From Ciona savignyi (lineage: Eukaryota; Chordata; Ascidiacea; Phlebobranchia; Cionidae): 64,000 bases of DNA. This document shows, piece after piece, positions 45,066 through 57,395 of this stretch (positions within the stretch are counted from its first letter, which is position 1; each line of letters opens with the position of its first letter). A program made the translations under genes and the position numbers. The DNA lies in the NCBI GenBank assembly GCA_000149265.1, contig CH000061.1, positions 218,532 to 282,531 on the forward strand. The letters are read 5' to 3'. The notes under the pieces were generated by a model, which was not told where the DNA came from, made no database searches, and saw nothing but the letters and a program-made list of their open reading frames with translations.

Positions 45066-45789
45066 TAAATTTTCAGCCAGTTTTTACAATTTGTTGAATC
45101 AAACAAATGTTAAACCAATACTGTAGTATGGATATTCTTTTGTGTTCTTTGCAGGAACCTTCTCCTTAATCCACTTATATATTGTGTAAAACTAAAAGAG
45201 AAGCAGTGTTTTTTGGGGGAGGGAGGTTAACCCAAAAAACAAAATAGTGCAATAAATGGGTTGGTAGTCTTACACCGAATCCCTACGTATAATGTGGAAA
45301 TTAATCCACTTCGGGTAGTATCTCTACTAAGTGGATGATGGCAGACACTCTCCGCGAGTATCTCCACAGCGTGCAATCCACGTTGAGTTTTAATTCCATT
45401 ATCCTAAAGTAACCCGACAAATTTCCACACTTCGTCCAGCGCTGAGACTGGAGACTGTGCCAATAAACCGCACTATTACAGAGTTATACGATTTTCCAGG
45501 CGCAGACTGTTGCCATTCCAATTCTCATATTATACCAGTAATATTATTCTAGCGGCACAGAGAAGTTATAAAGGCTCCGTTTATAACTTATTTAAATATG
45601 GAAAGATGATAAATTATAATAGAATATTAATACCGACCTTCTTAATTTCGACACCGTTTCAAAAAATATTTTCAACATTAGAAACGCGAAAATAGTGCGC
45701 AGTAAAACTCTTTTCAGTATTAAGCGGCCACGCCGGGTTATACGTGGGATTCATGTGTAACTTACAAAAGCTTCTGTCACGTACGGACG

Positions 45790-45915
45790 TGAGGCTGAAT
45801 GGTTACGGCGACCGATACATATACCGATTAGTATACAAAAACGGTCCTTGTGCCTAGCCCAAATGGGTTTGAAACTTGGCTCGATAATATAATTTTTTTT
45901 TTTTTTTTATTGGGC
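45790..45915 (+). mobile_element. Older tRNA-derived SINE copy
   Basis: It has the family landmarks CGACCGATACATATACCGA and GGGTTTGAAACTTGGCTCG but mutated boxes, followed by an AT-rich end and a run of about 17 T. No clear target duplication. It lies 400 bases from the young copy at 46197. Confidence 0.6.
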
Positions 45916-46129
45916 GACTAAGTACACATTAACCGGAAGACCGGCGGCAAACATAAGAAACAAAACGGCGTTTGTTACAATGTACAACAGAAAGTCGATT
46001 ATTAAAACATACAAAAAAGCGATAATATAAAGCCTTATCACTAGACAATACGACAGCAGCCTATAGCAAAATTGCATAAACTTTTTCGCATTAGACCCGT
46101 AAAAATGGAGGGTAGGAAACCGCCATCTA

Positions 46130-46880
46130 GTATTAAGCCACCACACGAGGTTATACGTTTGATTTATGTATAACACAGTGCAAAAGATGCTGCTAAGGTA
46201 CGGTGGTGTGGCCAAATGGTTAACGCGACCGATACATATACCGACTTACATACAAAAAACGGTCCTGGTAACGAGCCCATCATGGGTTCGGAACTTAAAA
46301 CAGTAAAAAAAAAAAAAAAAAAAAGATGCTGCTAAACGAAGGTGGCCACGATTGCCCGTGTAAAACCAATCAATCCCTGCGTTTACCATCCCAGGTGATC
46401 AAAATTATTATCATTATATTAATTTGTTATTTTGCACTAACCTTTAAGTGTTTCCAAAGCCTAGATAGATTCTGTTTCTATAGATTCGTTTCAAGTACTT
46501 GTTGCACAGCTATAAGCTTTCCTATAGTGCTATTGTCGAATAATATCAATATTTATAGAGAGGTGACACAAATTTTTACGACCTTTTTGCTCCAAATTTC
46601 TTTCTTCCTTTCATCGCTGCTTCAATGGTATTTGTAAGAGATGTTCTGAATATTCACTCTATAGCAACGCTATGTGGTGATAATGAATAACAAATGTAGT
46701 TAAATTGCATTAATACTTGACACATATCAATGCAATTTGTGAAAGCGATCTATGGTTTAATACAAAGTGTCAGATGCATGTTCGTATTAACTGTATTTAA
46801 TCACCGAAACATTCCGATGCAACTGATCAGATGTTTATTAATTACGTGCGTCACTGTGGATATATCCCCCTCTCTCGCCA
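46130..46880. repeat. Diverged segmental repeat, partner at 15440-15990
   Basis: Older paralogue of 15440-15990, split by the young SINE at 46197-46320. It shows that the B-only segment is itself partly an ancient duplicate of the right-hand block. Confidence 0.6.
46197..46320 (+). mobile_element. tRNA-derived SINE with perfect target duplication
   Basis: Same family as 13408-13518: TGGCCAAATGGTTAACGCG A box, GACCGATACATATACCGA, GGGTTCGGAAC B box, and a tail of about 20 A. The flanking 15-base repeats AAAAGATGCTGCTAA (46182-46196 and 46321-46335) are identical, and the A tail is long, both signs of a fairly recent insertion. Confidence 0.85.
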
Positions 46881-46979
46881 GCAATACCTGCAAACGAAAG
46901 GTAAAATATTTAGTTGCCTTGTTTTTTTGTATTTGTAGGTATAAATCCCCGATTTGTTTCAATTTTTCAGTTACCAGCC

Positions 46980-47410
46980 TCTAAGCCTTTTTTGGCTTGA
47001 GGCGAATAGCTTCCTTTGGTTCAATTCTCGTATAGTTCTCCTTTTTTCTTGTTGTGTAAGATAGCATTTCTGTGCCACGTAGCTCCAAACGTGGGCAACA
47101 CTGGTGCTATCTTAACTAGTGTGCTCTAACCACTTCCTTTACAAAAGCAATTACTAGTGTTTCCGCGCTCGACTTTAGCGCATTTCCTGGAAACACTGAT
47201 AATTGTTTTTGCGTGAGAAGTGTAAATTACTTCGTTTTTTCGCTCTTATACTGCTCTTTAGAGCGAATTTGCTCTGAGTTACAAGAATAGTGTTATCTTT
47301 AAGTCAAGTTAACACGACAAGTAAGTGACTTAATACGTGAGTTTCCTTACACCAAAACACACTTTACACAAAAAACATACAATTAAAACCACTCACCTTT
47401 AAACAACACG
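46980..47410 (+). other. Presumed 5' UTR of the non-LTR retrotransposon
   Basis: Non-coding sequence directly before ORF1, starting near a small hairpin AAGCCTTTTTTGGCTT (46984). It is rich in CTCTTTAGAGC-type short repeats (47245-47275). The exact 5' end cannot be fixed because no second copy is present. Confidence 0.45.
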
Positions 47411-48811
47411 ATGAATGACGGCATACCGGAAATCGAAGCGAAATTGGAGAGATCGATTGTATTTCAACTTACGGGTACGGTCGAACATATGAGTGTTAGC
47501 TCATTTATGGAACTATTTGCGGATGGAGCGCCGATGGCGGATATGTCGCAGATCGTAGAAGGAGTAATCATGGACAATTTCAAAGATTGCACCTTCCTTG
47601 TTACCCTAAAGGAACAATAGCGGAGAAGTAGTAATTCCGGAAAAACGGGAGATAATTCACTACTTCAACACAAACGACATCAATTTCACTACCGATAAGG
47701 GATCGACAATGTCCCTAAAAGCTGAGCTTCCCCAAGGCGAATCTGAAGTCGTCTCTCTACACCCGGTCACTGCAGACACCTGCAAGGAGAAATTAGAAGC
47801 AATGATAAATAACCAAAACTGGGGCAAAATCAAAAACATAAATTACGGAACACACCGTAATTTCAACAAAATAAAATGGATGGGTAAACATAACCCTTAC
47901 TGAAACAAACATTAAAAACATTCCTCCCTTGATAAAAATCGGAGGAAGAACCATCACCGTGACCAGGCCTGGAGAGGAGCACATGGCTCTCTGCAGGTAC
48001 TGTAAGCAAAGAGGACACACGCAGAACAAATGTCCTAAAAAGGGGTTCTGCGTGGAATGCAAAGCACATGTCCATACCTCCAGAAACTGCAGAACCTCAT
48101 ATAAGGAACCGCGCCCAAGAACAGTGTTCCACTCTACCTGTAACACAGCGCAGTTAGTAAGGACTCCAAATAGGAATGCCAATCAAAGCCAGTGGCAAAC
48201 TGCTAAAAAGTTGCCTGAAAAACAAATGCATAATACGAGAAATGCACAAATAAAACTTACCAACAGATTCGGCATTCTTCAGGAATCGCAGCACTCGGAG
48301 ATCGAAGATGACCTGGAATGTTTAAGGAAGTTAGTTGGGTCAATGGATGAAAGTATCTTCATGCCTGAAGACTTTCCAGATATTACCACGGCCAACCACG
48401 GCCAACAGCACACCAAAAAATGACAACACAAACTTACCAAAACGAAGAAGACGACGCACCAAAAAGAGGGGATCAACATCAAACCCCTCAAGCCAAGAAA
48501 AAATGGAAAAAAAGATTGAATACAATAATCCCAATCAATTAACCAGCAACCAAATCACCCGGGAAATCAAGCAACCGATAACACTAAACTTAAGCGACAG
48601 CTCCACTGACAACGACACCAGCACAATAAACGAAATAACGGAAGCCGCCACCCTTGGACCACGATTACCATCTGCTGTGGAATCAGTATATAGAACGCCC
48701 GAAAACACAGCACACTTTCCACCAATACCGAATCGGACATTAACGGACATTACCAAATTTTACACCGCCGAAGGATTACAATCTCCCAAGAGACCAAGAT
48801 CCAGCACATAA
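47411..48811 (+). pseudogene. Non-LTR retrotransposon ORF1 (CCHC gag-like), frame-broken
   Basis: About 465 codons on the plus strand. Order: an N-terminal part starting MNDGIPEIEAKLERS; a middle region with VTADTCKEKLEAMINNQNWG; two adjacent CCHC zinc knuckles, CRYCKQRGHTQNKC and CVECKAHVHTSRNC (47993-48093); then a basic RRRRRTKKRG block and a Ser/Thr-rich tail ending KRPRSST. Three frame breaks are seen: near 47613, near 47880, and near 48400 where CACGGCCAAC is tandemly repeated. ORF1 proteins of this type bind the element RNA. The breaks mean this copy is not autonomous, unless they are sequencing errors. Confidence 0.85.
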
Positions 48812-48897
48812 ACAGAACTCGCGTAAAACGCAAAAAACTTATACGAACAACCAAAATACACATAAAATAATAATGATTCCATGTACTATATGATCTA

Positions 48898-49710
48898 ATG
48901 GAGCCTGACAAAGTATTAGGCAACAATTTAAAAATTGGATCACTGAATACAAATGGATTACTGAACAAAATTAAAAAGATAATATACTATATGGAATCAA
49001 ATAATATCGACATATTGCTAATACAGGAAACTCACGTGTTCACCCAAGATATGATCTCCAAATTTAAAGCGCAGTCTAACATCGAAATCTTCGTTAATGC
49101 GCCCGAACACCCATTTAGATCATTCCGGCAAGGAACCGCAATCCTTGTTCAAAAGCACCTCCTGCCAATGTACAAAATTCACCATAATATAATATTTGAA
49201 AACCGTGTACAAAAATTAAATCTTCAATATAAACACAATGAAACCAACCTTTATAATTTATATCTAGAAACAGGTCAATCGCATAAAAATCTTATTGCCA
49301 GAGAACAAATGATATATTACCTTAAAGATAAATTAGAGATAGAATCGCCTTACAGCGGCTACAAAATGGAAATAATTTTCAGGACGCATTCCGATTATTA
49401 CATAAACAAAATATTGAATAATTTATATCTAGAAACAGGTCAATCGCATAAAAATCTTATTGCCAGAGAACAAATGATATATGACCTTAAAGATAAATTA
49501 GGGGACGTAAATGAAACAATCGACCTGCTGATTGGCGATTTTAATATGGTTTCTAATGAAATAGACGTGAAAGCAAACTATGATAAAAGAAAAAAACGAG
49601 ATAGAATCGCCTTACAGCGGCTACAAAATGGAAATAATTTTCAGGACGCATTCCGATTATTACATAAACAAAATATTGAATTTACTAGGATAACAAAAAC
49701 GAGTGCTACA
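48898..49710 (+). pseudogene. Non-LTR retrotransposon ORF2, APE endonuclease part, cut by gap
   Basis: Starts MEPDKVLGNN and carries apurinic-endonuclease signatures: SLNTNGLLNKI, LLIQETHVF and LLIGDFNMVSNE. This domain nicks the target for target-primed reverse transcription. A partial tandem duplication (49255-49419 and 49420-49681) disturbs the domain. The reverse transcriptase is not seen because the sequence stops at the gap. The zinc-knuckle ORF1 plus APE endonuclease layout fits several clades (Tx1/L1-like, I or Jockey), and I cannot choose without the RT. Confidence 0.85.
49255..49681 (+). repeat. Imperfect tandem duplication inside ORF2
   Basis: Segment X (49255-49335) recurs at 49420-49500, and segment Y (49336-49419) recurs at 49598-49681. 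In the second copy they are separated by 97 bases (49501-49597) encoding the GDFN catalytic block. The first copy lacks that spacer, so Y is read there in a different frame. It ends 30 bases from the gap, which makes an assembly error at a contig end likely. Confidence 0.85.
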
Positions 49711-49810
49711 NNNNNNNNNNNNNNNNNNNNNNNNNNNNNNNNNNNNNNNNNNNNNNNNNNNNNNNNNNNNNNNNNNNNNNNNNNNNNNNNNNNNNNNNNN
49801 NNNNNNNNNN
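49711..49810. other. Assembly gap (100 N)
   Basis: Exactly 100 undetermined bases. It interrupts retrotransposon ORF2 on the left. The right side starts inside unrelated sequence matching 11874, so the real missing length must exceed 100 bases if the element is complete. Confidence 1.
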
Positions 49811-51077
49811 ACAGAGTGTTTTGCTGAGTAACAATGGTGGTGATTCCCCATATTTTAATTTGAAAGCAGCATGTGCTAGGCTGCTCACCGGTGTTCTCGT
49901 TTAGCTGTAAAGTTTTGTAATCATGGAGCAGTGCTTTGTAAAATAAAGGTGTTGGTTGTACACCTGCTAGCTGTTTTGTTGAAAAAAAGTTGCCGATGTA
50001 CGAAGAGGTATGGGCGTAAATAAAGTCCAAGTTTGAACTGGAAGGGGTGTGAAAGGGAGAAGCAGGTAAGATATACACTGGGCTCAAAATCCAAGCTTCA
50101 ATTTTGAAATTGAGAAAAAAATCTAAGACTTTCTATGTCAGGATTTTGAGTGACAGCTGTTTATGTGAGGTCAGATTGCATTGGGGGAGATAGGGAGAGT
50201 AATTAGTTTAACGCTTCCTATAGTTTGGCTATCGTCAGACAAAGCAGTATATTGGACCAGATCTATCCTTTTCAAAGAAAATCCTGAGTCTGCCTCTATA
50301 CCAGTTGCGATCTGCTCTTTATATCAATATCAGTCATGCCAATCTGGCGAAGAACCCATCCTCATGCGCACTGCATGTGCAACCTGTGCCACTGTCGAGC
50401 ATTTAATGAAAGCAGACGGTAAAACTTTAAAGTTTTTATTATTTTATCCCGGTCAAACATTTAGTCAGCTTCTTTTAGAAGACTGTGCGACTTGACTGCT
50501 ATATCATGGATAGCTCAAGGGATTTGAAGTAACGGGCTTTCTACGGACGAAACATCTGATCCCGTGGCTACCATGAAATCCGTCCACAATAATGAAAATG
50601 TTGGAAGTACAACAAACCTCCACGCAGAAAGTGTCGAAATCAATCAAACAAAAGGATGACCTGAGTTGGTCAGAACGGAAATTCTGATGCGTAATTTACC
50701 AAAAACTTGAATATGCAAATCCAGGGTAAAACCCGAAGAACAGTCAACTCGTTTGGTCATTTCTGCCCTTTTTAAACGGTGTGGGAATGAGACACTAGCG
50801 CTTTGTTGTGTCATTAATATGTAAGCAGGCATTATTGCATCATCAGTACATAAATTTGGATTGTTACGTCACAATATAAATGCATATTGTTGCTTAATTA
50901 AAATAATTGCGAATTTGCTTTTTTAACTCAAATGTTTATTTTCCTCCTTTAATTGAATAATAACATGCGTTAAATTCTCATATATTTCTTGATAAAACCA
51001 ATATATTCGCGTCCAAATATCAATAGAATTTAACATTGTTTATTTACAAATAACGTTAAGCGGACAACCCGACTTAC

Positions 51078-51152
51078 CTCCATTGGCTGTTCCGGTTCCA
51101 ATCTAGCTATCGGACTCACACTCTCCGAGTAATCAACGAGTGCTTGTTGCGT
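51078..51152 (-). CDS. Small unidentified exon TQQALVDYSESV, copy C
   Basis: Counterpart of 13142-13216 with the same acceptor, donor, phase and encoded residues. The only nearby changes are in flanking non-coding sequence. Confidence 0.5.
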
Positions 51153-51343
51153 CTGAGGTATTAAAAATAGCGTCAACCACGATTTATGCGTCAAAGTTAA
51201 ACAAATCTTAATTGCTCTTCTAAAGGGTTGATAAACCAGCGATTAAATGAACAACCAGTGGGAAAAATACAGGCTACGTGCATTTCACCAGATGGCGCAA
51301 GAGTTTTACAATTGCCCCATTTATCACGCAAGCTACACGAGGT

Positions 51344-51453
51344 GTTCGGTCGTGTGGTCGATTGGTTAACGCGACCGATACATATACCTTACTGTAGAAA
51401 AATTGTTTTTAGGGACGAGCCCATCATGGGTTCGAAACTAAGCTCGATAAAAA
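51344..51453 (+). mobile_element. tRNA-derived SINE with target duplication, copy C
   Basis: Same insertion as 13408-13518, flanked by AAGCTACACGAGGT at 51330-51343 and 51454-51467. One A is missing from an internal A run. Confidence 0.8.
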
Positions 51454-51964
51454 AAGCTACACGAGGTTGTACATACAATCTTGGTGGTCGAATGGTGAAC
51501 AAGAATAATACATATAACAACCTATCTAAACACACAATAAAAAGTTAAAGATGTTATGAGCGCAAAATGTCTGCGACGTAAAGAACAGTAAGTTTTGAAT
51601 TTTTTATTTGATGATTCGATGATTCATTAAAATACATCATAAGCAATTAGCATAACAAAAATCAGACTAGGTGACCAGTCACCTGTTATAAGATTACAAC
51701 AAGATAACTAGAATGTTCCATATTTCATATAGTTCGGAATTTTTACATGATACATAACATCAGGAAAATAAGTGTACAGTTGCGACATATAAATACCCAC
51801 TACTTGGAAGTTGCATGTGCATATATAGGAATATGATAACTACCATACAGCTTATTAATATAACTGGAGATTGTTACGTAACATTGGTTGCAATTGATAA
51901 AACGCGTGCGAATTGAATGAAGCTTTTGGACGTGTAAACTGTGTCAAATGATTGCATTAATTTG

Positions 51965-52146
51965 TCAACTATTTTTATGCAGCGTGTGACGACTATGCTC
52001 CTCAACACTGGTAAAAAACATGTGAGTGGTTTTATATGTAACACCATTATCACCAACATCAATATTATGGGGTCGCTTATCCCAGTCTGTTACATCGTTC
52101 GTTCGAAATGTACAAATAATTTCTCGCTTGTATCTAAAGACACTAT
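51965..52146 (-). CDS. Unidentified exon FRYKREIICTFRTND, copy C
   Basis: Identical coding content to 14031-14212. The sequence around it is also nearly identical, so conservation alone does not prove selection. Confidence 0.4.
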
Positions 52147-54269
52147 CTGAAGACATACATCGTCTAAACTCTAAAAACCATTTGGTATTATAAAATGTAG
52201 CAATGTCCTAAGTATATGCAGCACATCACAGTAACTATGGCAACTGGCTTATGTGTAACATGCATCTGAAGAATAATCGTGGATTGATCACAAAAAATAC
52301 ACGTTTTTTTTACGATTTACTAGTCGTAGATATAAATCCTTTTAAACGGCATCATTCACTTTTCAGTAATGAAGTAATATATCTCTACATCTAGATGTCG
52401 CTAAAGAGGAACAAACAGCGACACCATTTATCAGAATGTTTAATTAAAGCTTTGCAGCATGGTTTTGTAAAAACGTCACAAAGATGAGTATGATGCATCA
52501 TGGTTGTATATCGTCTGTCGCGTAACTGAGGATGATGACGTAAGCTTTTCACGTATCTTTGTTTAACCTACCACCATTATAATATGCTCAGCAGCTTATG
52601 TAGCACAGAACATAAAATATAAAATGCCATTAAAAAGTAGGTAAATAACTTTGCAACCACCCACTATATTTTGTGAAATAAATCCAGAGTAATAAAGTGG
52701 TAAACAACTCTACAACTACATGAACACGAATTTGACGCAAACATTTTATAACTCTAGTTGCCAGGCAGTTGGCAATAGGTATTCTAACGAATATCGGTGT
52801 CAAAACGTCCCTTTAAGTTACCCCATGCAAAATAAAGCTTGTCCGTCCACCATGCGTTACTACGTTATCATTACCATGCATACTCCTTTTTAGAGAATGT
52901 TCCACACTATTATTCACCAATGACAACCACATTATTATTGGTTTTATTTTACAAAATACAAACTACAAACTATTATTGTGTTTAATTCACCACTGAAAAC
53001 CACTTAATATTTTTGTGTGAATTTTAACTCGATTAAGACATTATTGTTGTGTATATTTCATTATAAACAACCAGACAACCACACACTATCCTTTACTGTG
53101 TTATTTCTACCACTGTTAACCGTTTTTGTTTTTTTACAATTATTCGCCATTTTACACAATGATTACTTTGGTTTAAATATTATACGGTATTAGTCTGGGT
53201 AAAACATTACTGGACATTCCCGGAACAATGTGAAATAATGGTTTGATTTAAACGAGAAGCAATGTTATAACAGTTCTGTTAATTGATATGTTTCGCCGTT
53301 GTTACAGTGCAGGAACAGAATTATAAAATCCAGTATTTAAAGATTAGCCGGACTTTTATGTTTGATTAATGTATAAACCCAGTGCAAACTCTGATGTTAC
53401 ACGACAGTGGCCACGTTCCCCTATTCCCTATGCAATCGTTTGCCCATCCACGGGAATCAGCAATAATATCATTATATTATTTGGATATTTTTGCACTAAC
53501 CTTTTCCTTCGGAGATTCCACAGCCCGAATAGATTCTGTTTCCATAAATTTGTATCAAGTACTTGTTACACAGCTATAAGCTTACGTATAGTGCCAGAGT
53601 CGATTCATAGAGATATGACACGCATGTTACGTCATATCAATTTCCTCCTAAGTTCTTTCCTCATTCCATCGGTGCGTCCATTGTGTATCAACAATGCTAT
53701 GTGTGGGAAGTATTCTGAATATTTTCTCCCTTTCAACGCTATGTGGTGATAATATATCTGAAACAAATCAATGCAGAGTGTGAAAGCGATCTATGGTTTA
53801 ATACAATGTGGCAAAAGCCTGTGTGTAGTAGTTTTATTAAATCACCGAAACTTTGCAATTAAATTAAATTCTTGAGTTAATAATTGGCAATCTCCTATTT
53901 AGCGGCAAGATCTATTCCTTCCCAGTCTGAAAAATTATGCTAGACCATGCCTGGTTTTCAGCAGGCCCATGATTAATTCTTACACCTGCACCCGGCGATA
54001 GCCCATGTTTATATGCCCGGCGTATCCCACGAAATGTTACATCGGCCCATGCAAGGTGAACTTGTAAGATTTATGCTTGGCGCGCCGATGATAAAACCAA
54101 GGCTTTTCCCAGATAACCTAGTTTGCGCCGTGTTTCTGTACCTTTCTCGGCATATTATCAGGGAACACCCTGGTATATACCATCTATAATACACTTCTTA
54201 ATGATACCACGCGGGTATGGACATTTTTATTATTTTATTAAAATCCCGAAACAACAATTATTTAAAACA

Positions 54270-54554
54270 TTACAAATAACTATGCGGAAGCAATTCGCTA
54301 TCATCGATTAATACAGACACAGTGGTATCAGAATTTAGAATAGTGTCCGAAGAATGAGAAGTTGTATCAAAACAATCCTCGTTCTCGCTTGAAGTAGAAT
54401 AAGTCTTGGATGAATCAAAGTTGATTTCCGAAATAAAGGAAGTATTTTGATGTTGGCCTACTAATGCACCCAAAGTTATTCTTTGAAGTTTTTTTCTCCG
54501 CCATTGTTGTTGTCTGGACAGCTCATGGTACGGCTTATAGTTTATTCTTTTAGT
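54270..54554 (-). CDS. Terminal exon KPYHELSRQQQWRRKK, copy C
   Basis: Counterpart of 16372-16656, with the same frame and stop. The acceptor reads ACAGAAG here instead of ACACAAG. Two residues differ in the acidic tail (P to L and S to I). Confidence 0.55.
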   Translation of the reverse strand, partial: TKRINYKPYHELSRQQQWRRKKLQRITLGALVGQHQNTSFISEINFDSSKTYSTSSENEDCFDTTSHSSDTILNSDTTVSVLIDDSELLPHSYL

Positions 54555-54900
54555 CTTCTGTATTGCGAATACGATGCAGGTCTATATGTGACATTAGTCA
54601 TTACCTAAAGACTTTTCTATAATTAGGCTAATACAACCAATTGTATGCTACTTTTAACAACGACTTTCTGAAATGATAAGTTTTAATAAAAACAACACGA
54701 TGTAAAATTAATATGTTTGTTAAATGCTATACCCATACTAGTTCACCTCATAAGCATTGCTACATTCGCCGTTAGTCATACACATACTGTGAAATTCCTT
54801 GGCGAGACGCTTCTATCATTATGGGTCCCATTTGGAAAAATGGGACACATATTGTTGTTGTCCGTTTTTTTTTTTCTTTTTATTTTTTTCATCAAACGCT

Positions 54901-56170
54901 TGACAGGCATGGCTTGTGTACCTAACATCTACCAAAAGGGGTAATGGAATCACAGTAAAACTTGGTAATTTGTTAGAAAACATGGTCTAAATATGCAGAC
55001 ACCAAAATTTTAGGTGATAATTCTAGGGGAATTCCCCAGGGACGGTAAAAACCAAAACGGTACTTTTTTCAAAAAATTAGCTTTTTTGGGCATAGCGCTT
55101 AAACGCTTGCTCTAATTTGAATTAGATTTGGTGGAATGTAAGTTCATTAGCAACTGCTTCACCACTTAGAGGAAAGAAAAAAATTACCCTGGGAAAAACC
55201 CTAAAAATGAAGATTTATTCCTAAACCATGATTGTGACAGGTATGATTTGTGGACCCGACATCTACAAAAGGGGTAATGGAATCGCAATAAAACTTTTTC
55301 ATTTGTTAGACAACATGGTCCAGATATGCAGAAACTAAAATTTTGGGTGATAAATCAAGGGGAATTCCCTTCAGACATTAAAAACACAACGCAGATATTT
55401 TGTTCTAAAAAATGGCTTTTTTGGGGTGTAGCGCTAGAATGGCTGCTCCAAATTTAAACAGGTTTGGGGAAAATATAAGTGCATTAGCTACTAATTTAAC
55501 AATTGAAAGAAATAAAGAAATTATTTAGGGAAATATCTCAAAAACTAAAAGTTTGTCCTTAAATCATAGTTTGACAGGCATGCCATGTCACCCCGATATG
55601 TACCAAAAGGACTACTAGGATCGCAATAAAAATTGTGAATTATTAGACAAGATGGCTAAGATATGCAGAACCCAATAGTTTGGGTCATAAATCCAGGGGA
55701 AATTCTCCCGGGTACGTTAAAAACCAAAATGGTATTTTGTTCTAAAAATAGTTTTTTTTTGGGGTATAACGCTAGAACACGGCTGCTCCATTTTCAATCA
55801 GATTTGGTGAAATGTAAGTGCATTAGCCACTGATTTAAATCTTAGAAGAAATAAAAAAAATATTTAGGAAAATACCCTAAACAATAAGATTTTGTTCTTA
55901 AATATTGATAGTGATCAGGCATGCCATATTGCCCCGACATCTCCAACAAAGAATCGTCAAATCGGATTATGACTTTAAAAATTGTTAGATAACATAACCA
56001 AGATATGTCAACACAGAAATTTATGTACTGAACCCAGGGGAATTTCCCGAAGCCATGAAAAACTAAAGCGGGCTGTGTGGGGAATTTAGCTTTATTTCAC
56101 TACAGTGCTTGCTTGACAATAGGCTTTAATTTAAAACATTTGTCGTCAAATGTTAGTAAATCTTACACGA
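54901..56170. repeat. Tandem array of four 335-bp units, copy C
   Basis: Counterpart of 17003-18290, with unit starts near 54901, 55236, 55572 and 55911. Copy number is unchanged. Confidence 0.8.
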
Positions 56171-56949
56171 ATATTCTTTTTCTAACTACGTTTGGTTTAA
56201 TAAGTATGGGACCCATCCGTTTATGCTTGCAGAAACAAAACTATTGCAGTCCGTTTAAAACTTTCTGGACTTTTGAATAACATGGACCTGGCGTGCACAT
56301 ATCTCACAATAAATATGTTGGGTAATGAATATGGATAAAAAGATTGTTACCTCGGGGACCCATGCGTTTATGCTCGCAGTAACAAACTACAACATCAGTG
56401 TAAAAAATACAAACTGTGGTTAGGGACCCTGTAGCATGAATATATGGCATACAACATGTGGTTTACAAATAGTGGTGGTTAAACACGTGGTTGACACTCT
56501 CTAGTTTAATAAACATTTACATAAAAAGTCTTGTAAGCTTGATTTACACGAATCTTGCGACTATCTAAGATGCTATGCTTGTTTTAAAAAATTACTTACT
56601 GTAACAAAACTACAAAATAATAATAAAACAATATATAGACCTACGTCTACTAAGTTAGACCTAAGGCTAAAACTTTGGGTATAAAAAAACGCAATTTAGG
56701 TTAGTTATGTGGTGCGAAATTGTTCTAATGACCGCCTGACAAAACACAAACAAATATTCAGATTCAATGGCCGAACGGGCGACCAATTAAAATATTTCCC
56801 GCGCATTTCGAATATTCTAGAAGATTACATAGAAAACTAAAAAATCTAAATTCGCTAAAGCGAAAACTGCTTTTAACTGTGAGCGGTAAAATAAAAAGAA
56901 TAAATTCAGAATTGCACCGAGTAAAGATATGAATAAAAAGATATGAAAA

Positions 56950-57395
56950 GGTTCCCAATCTGGAAATCGCGACCCTGGGTACCGGTACGCTAGTAGGAAC
57001 GTGTTATCCTGTGTATAATTTTTCATTCGGATTACTTGACGCACAATATTATTGCATTAGTATACGTCCACTGTGATGTCATAAACTATGACCACATGAA
57101 TGTAAACATGCAATAGCTGCAAATTGGAAATCTATTAGGGAAGTAACCTAGTATATTATACAAAAGAAATCAATTAAGTCTTAAAATTGGTAAAAATAGT
57201 TAAGGGAAGCATCATACACGTTTAGCTGCAGACCTACAAGGTCAACCATCGCACTGATTTGTTAATAAATGCAAGTAAAACATTGTTTGTGCTTACTTTC
57301 TAATTTTGCATTGAGGATAGAATATAAGTGTGTGTCACGAAATCTGCTAACAATTTTAAGGGGGTCACCGGGAAAAAATCGGTTGGGTACCACTG
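56950..57395 (-). mobile_element. hAT-type MITE, copy C
   Basis: Same insertion as 19050-19493 at the same relative position, with a few substitutions and small indels. Confidence 0.6.

Noticed and set aside
45510-45695. 61-codon plus ORF between repeats
   Set aside because: Chance length in AT-rich DNA, with no second copy to test it.
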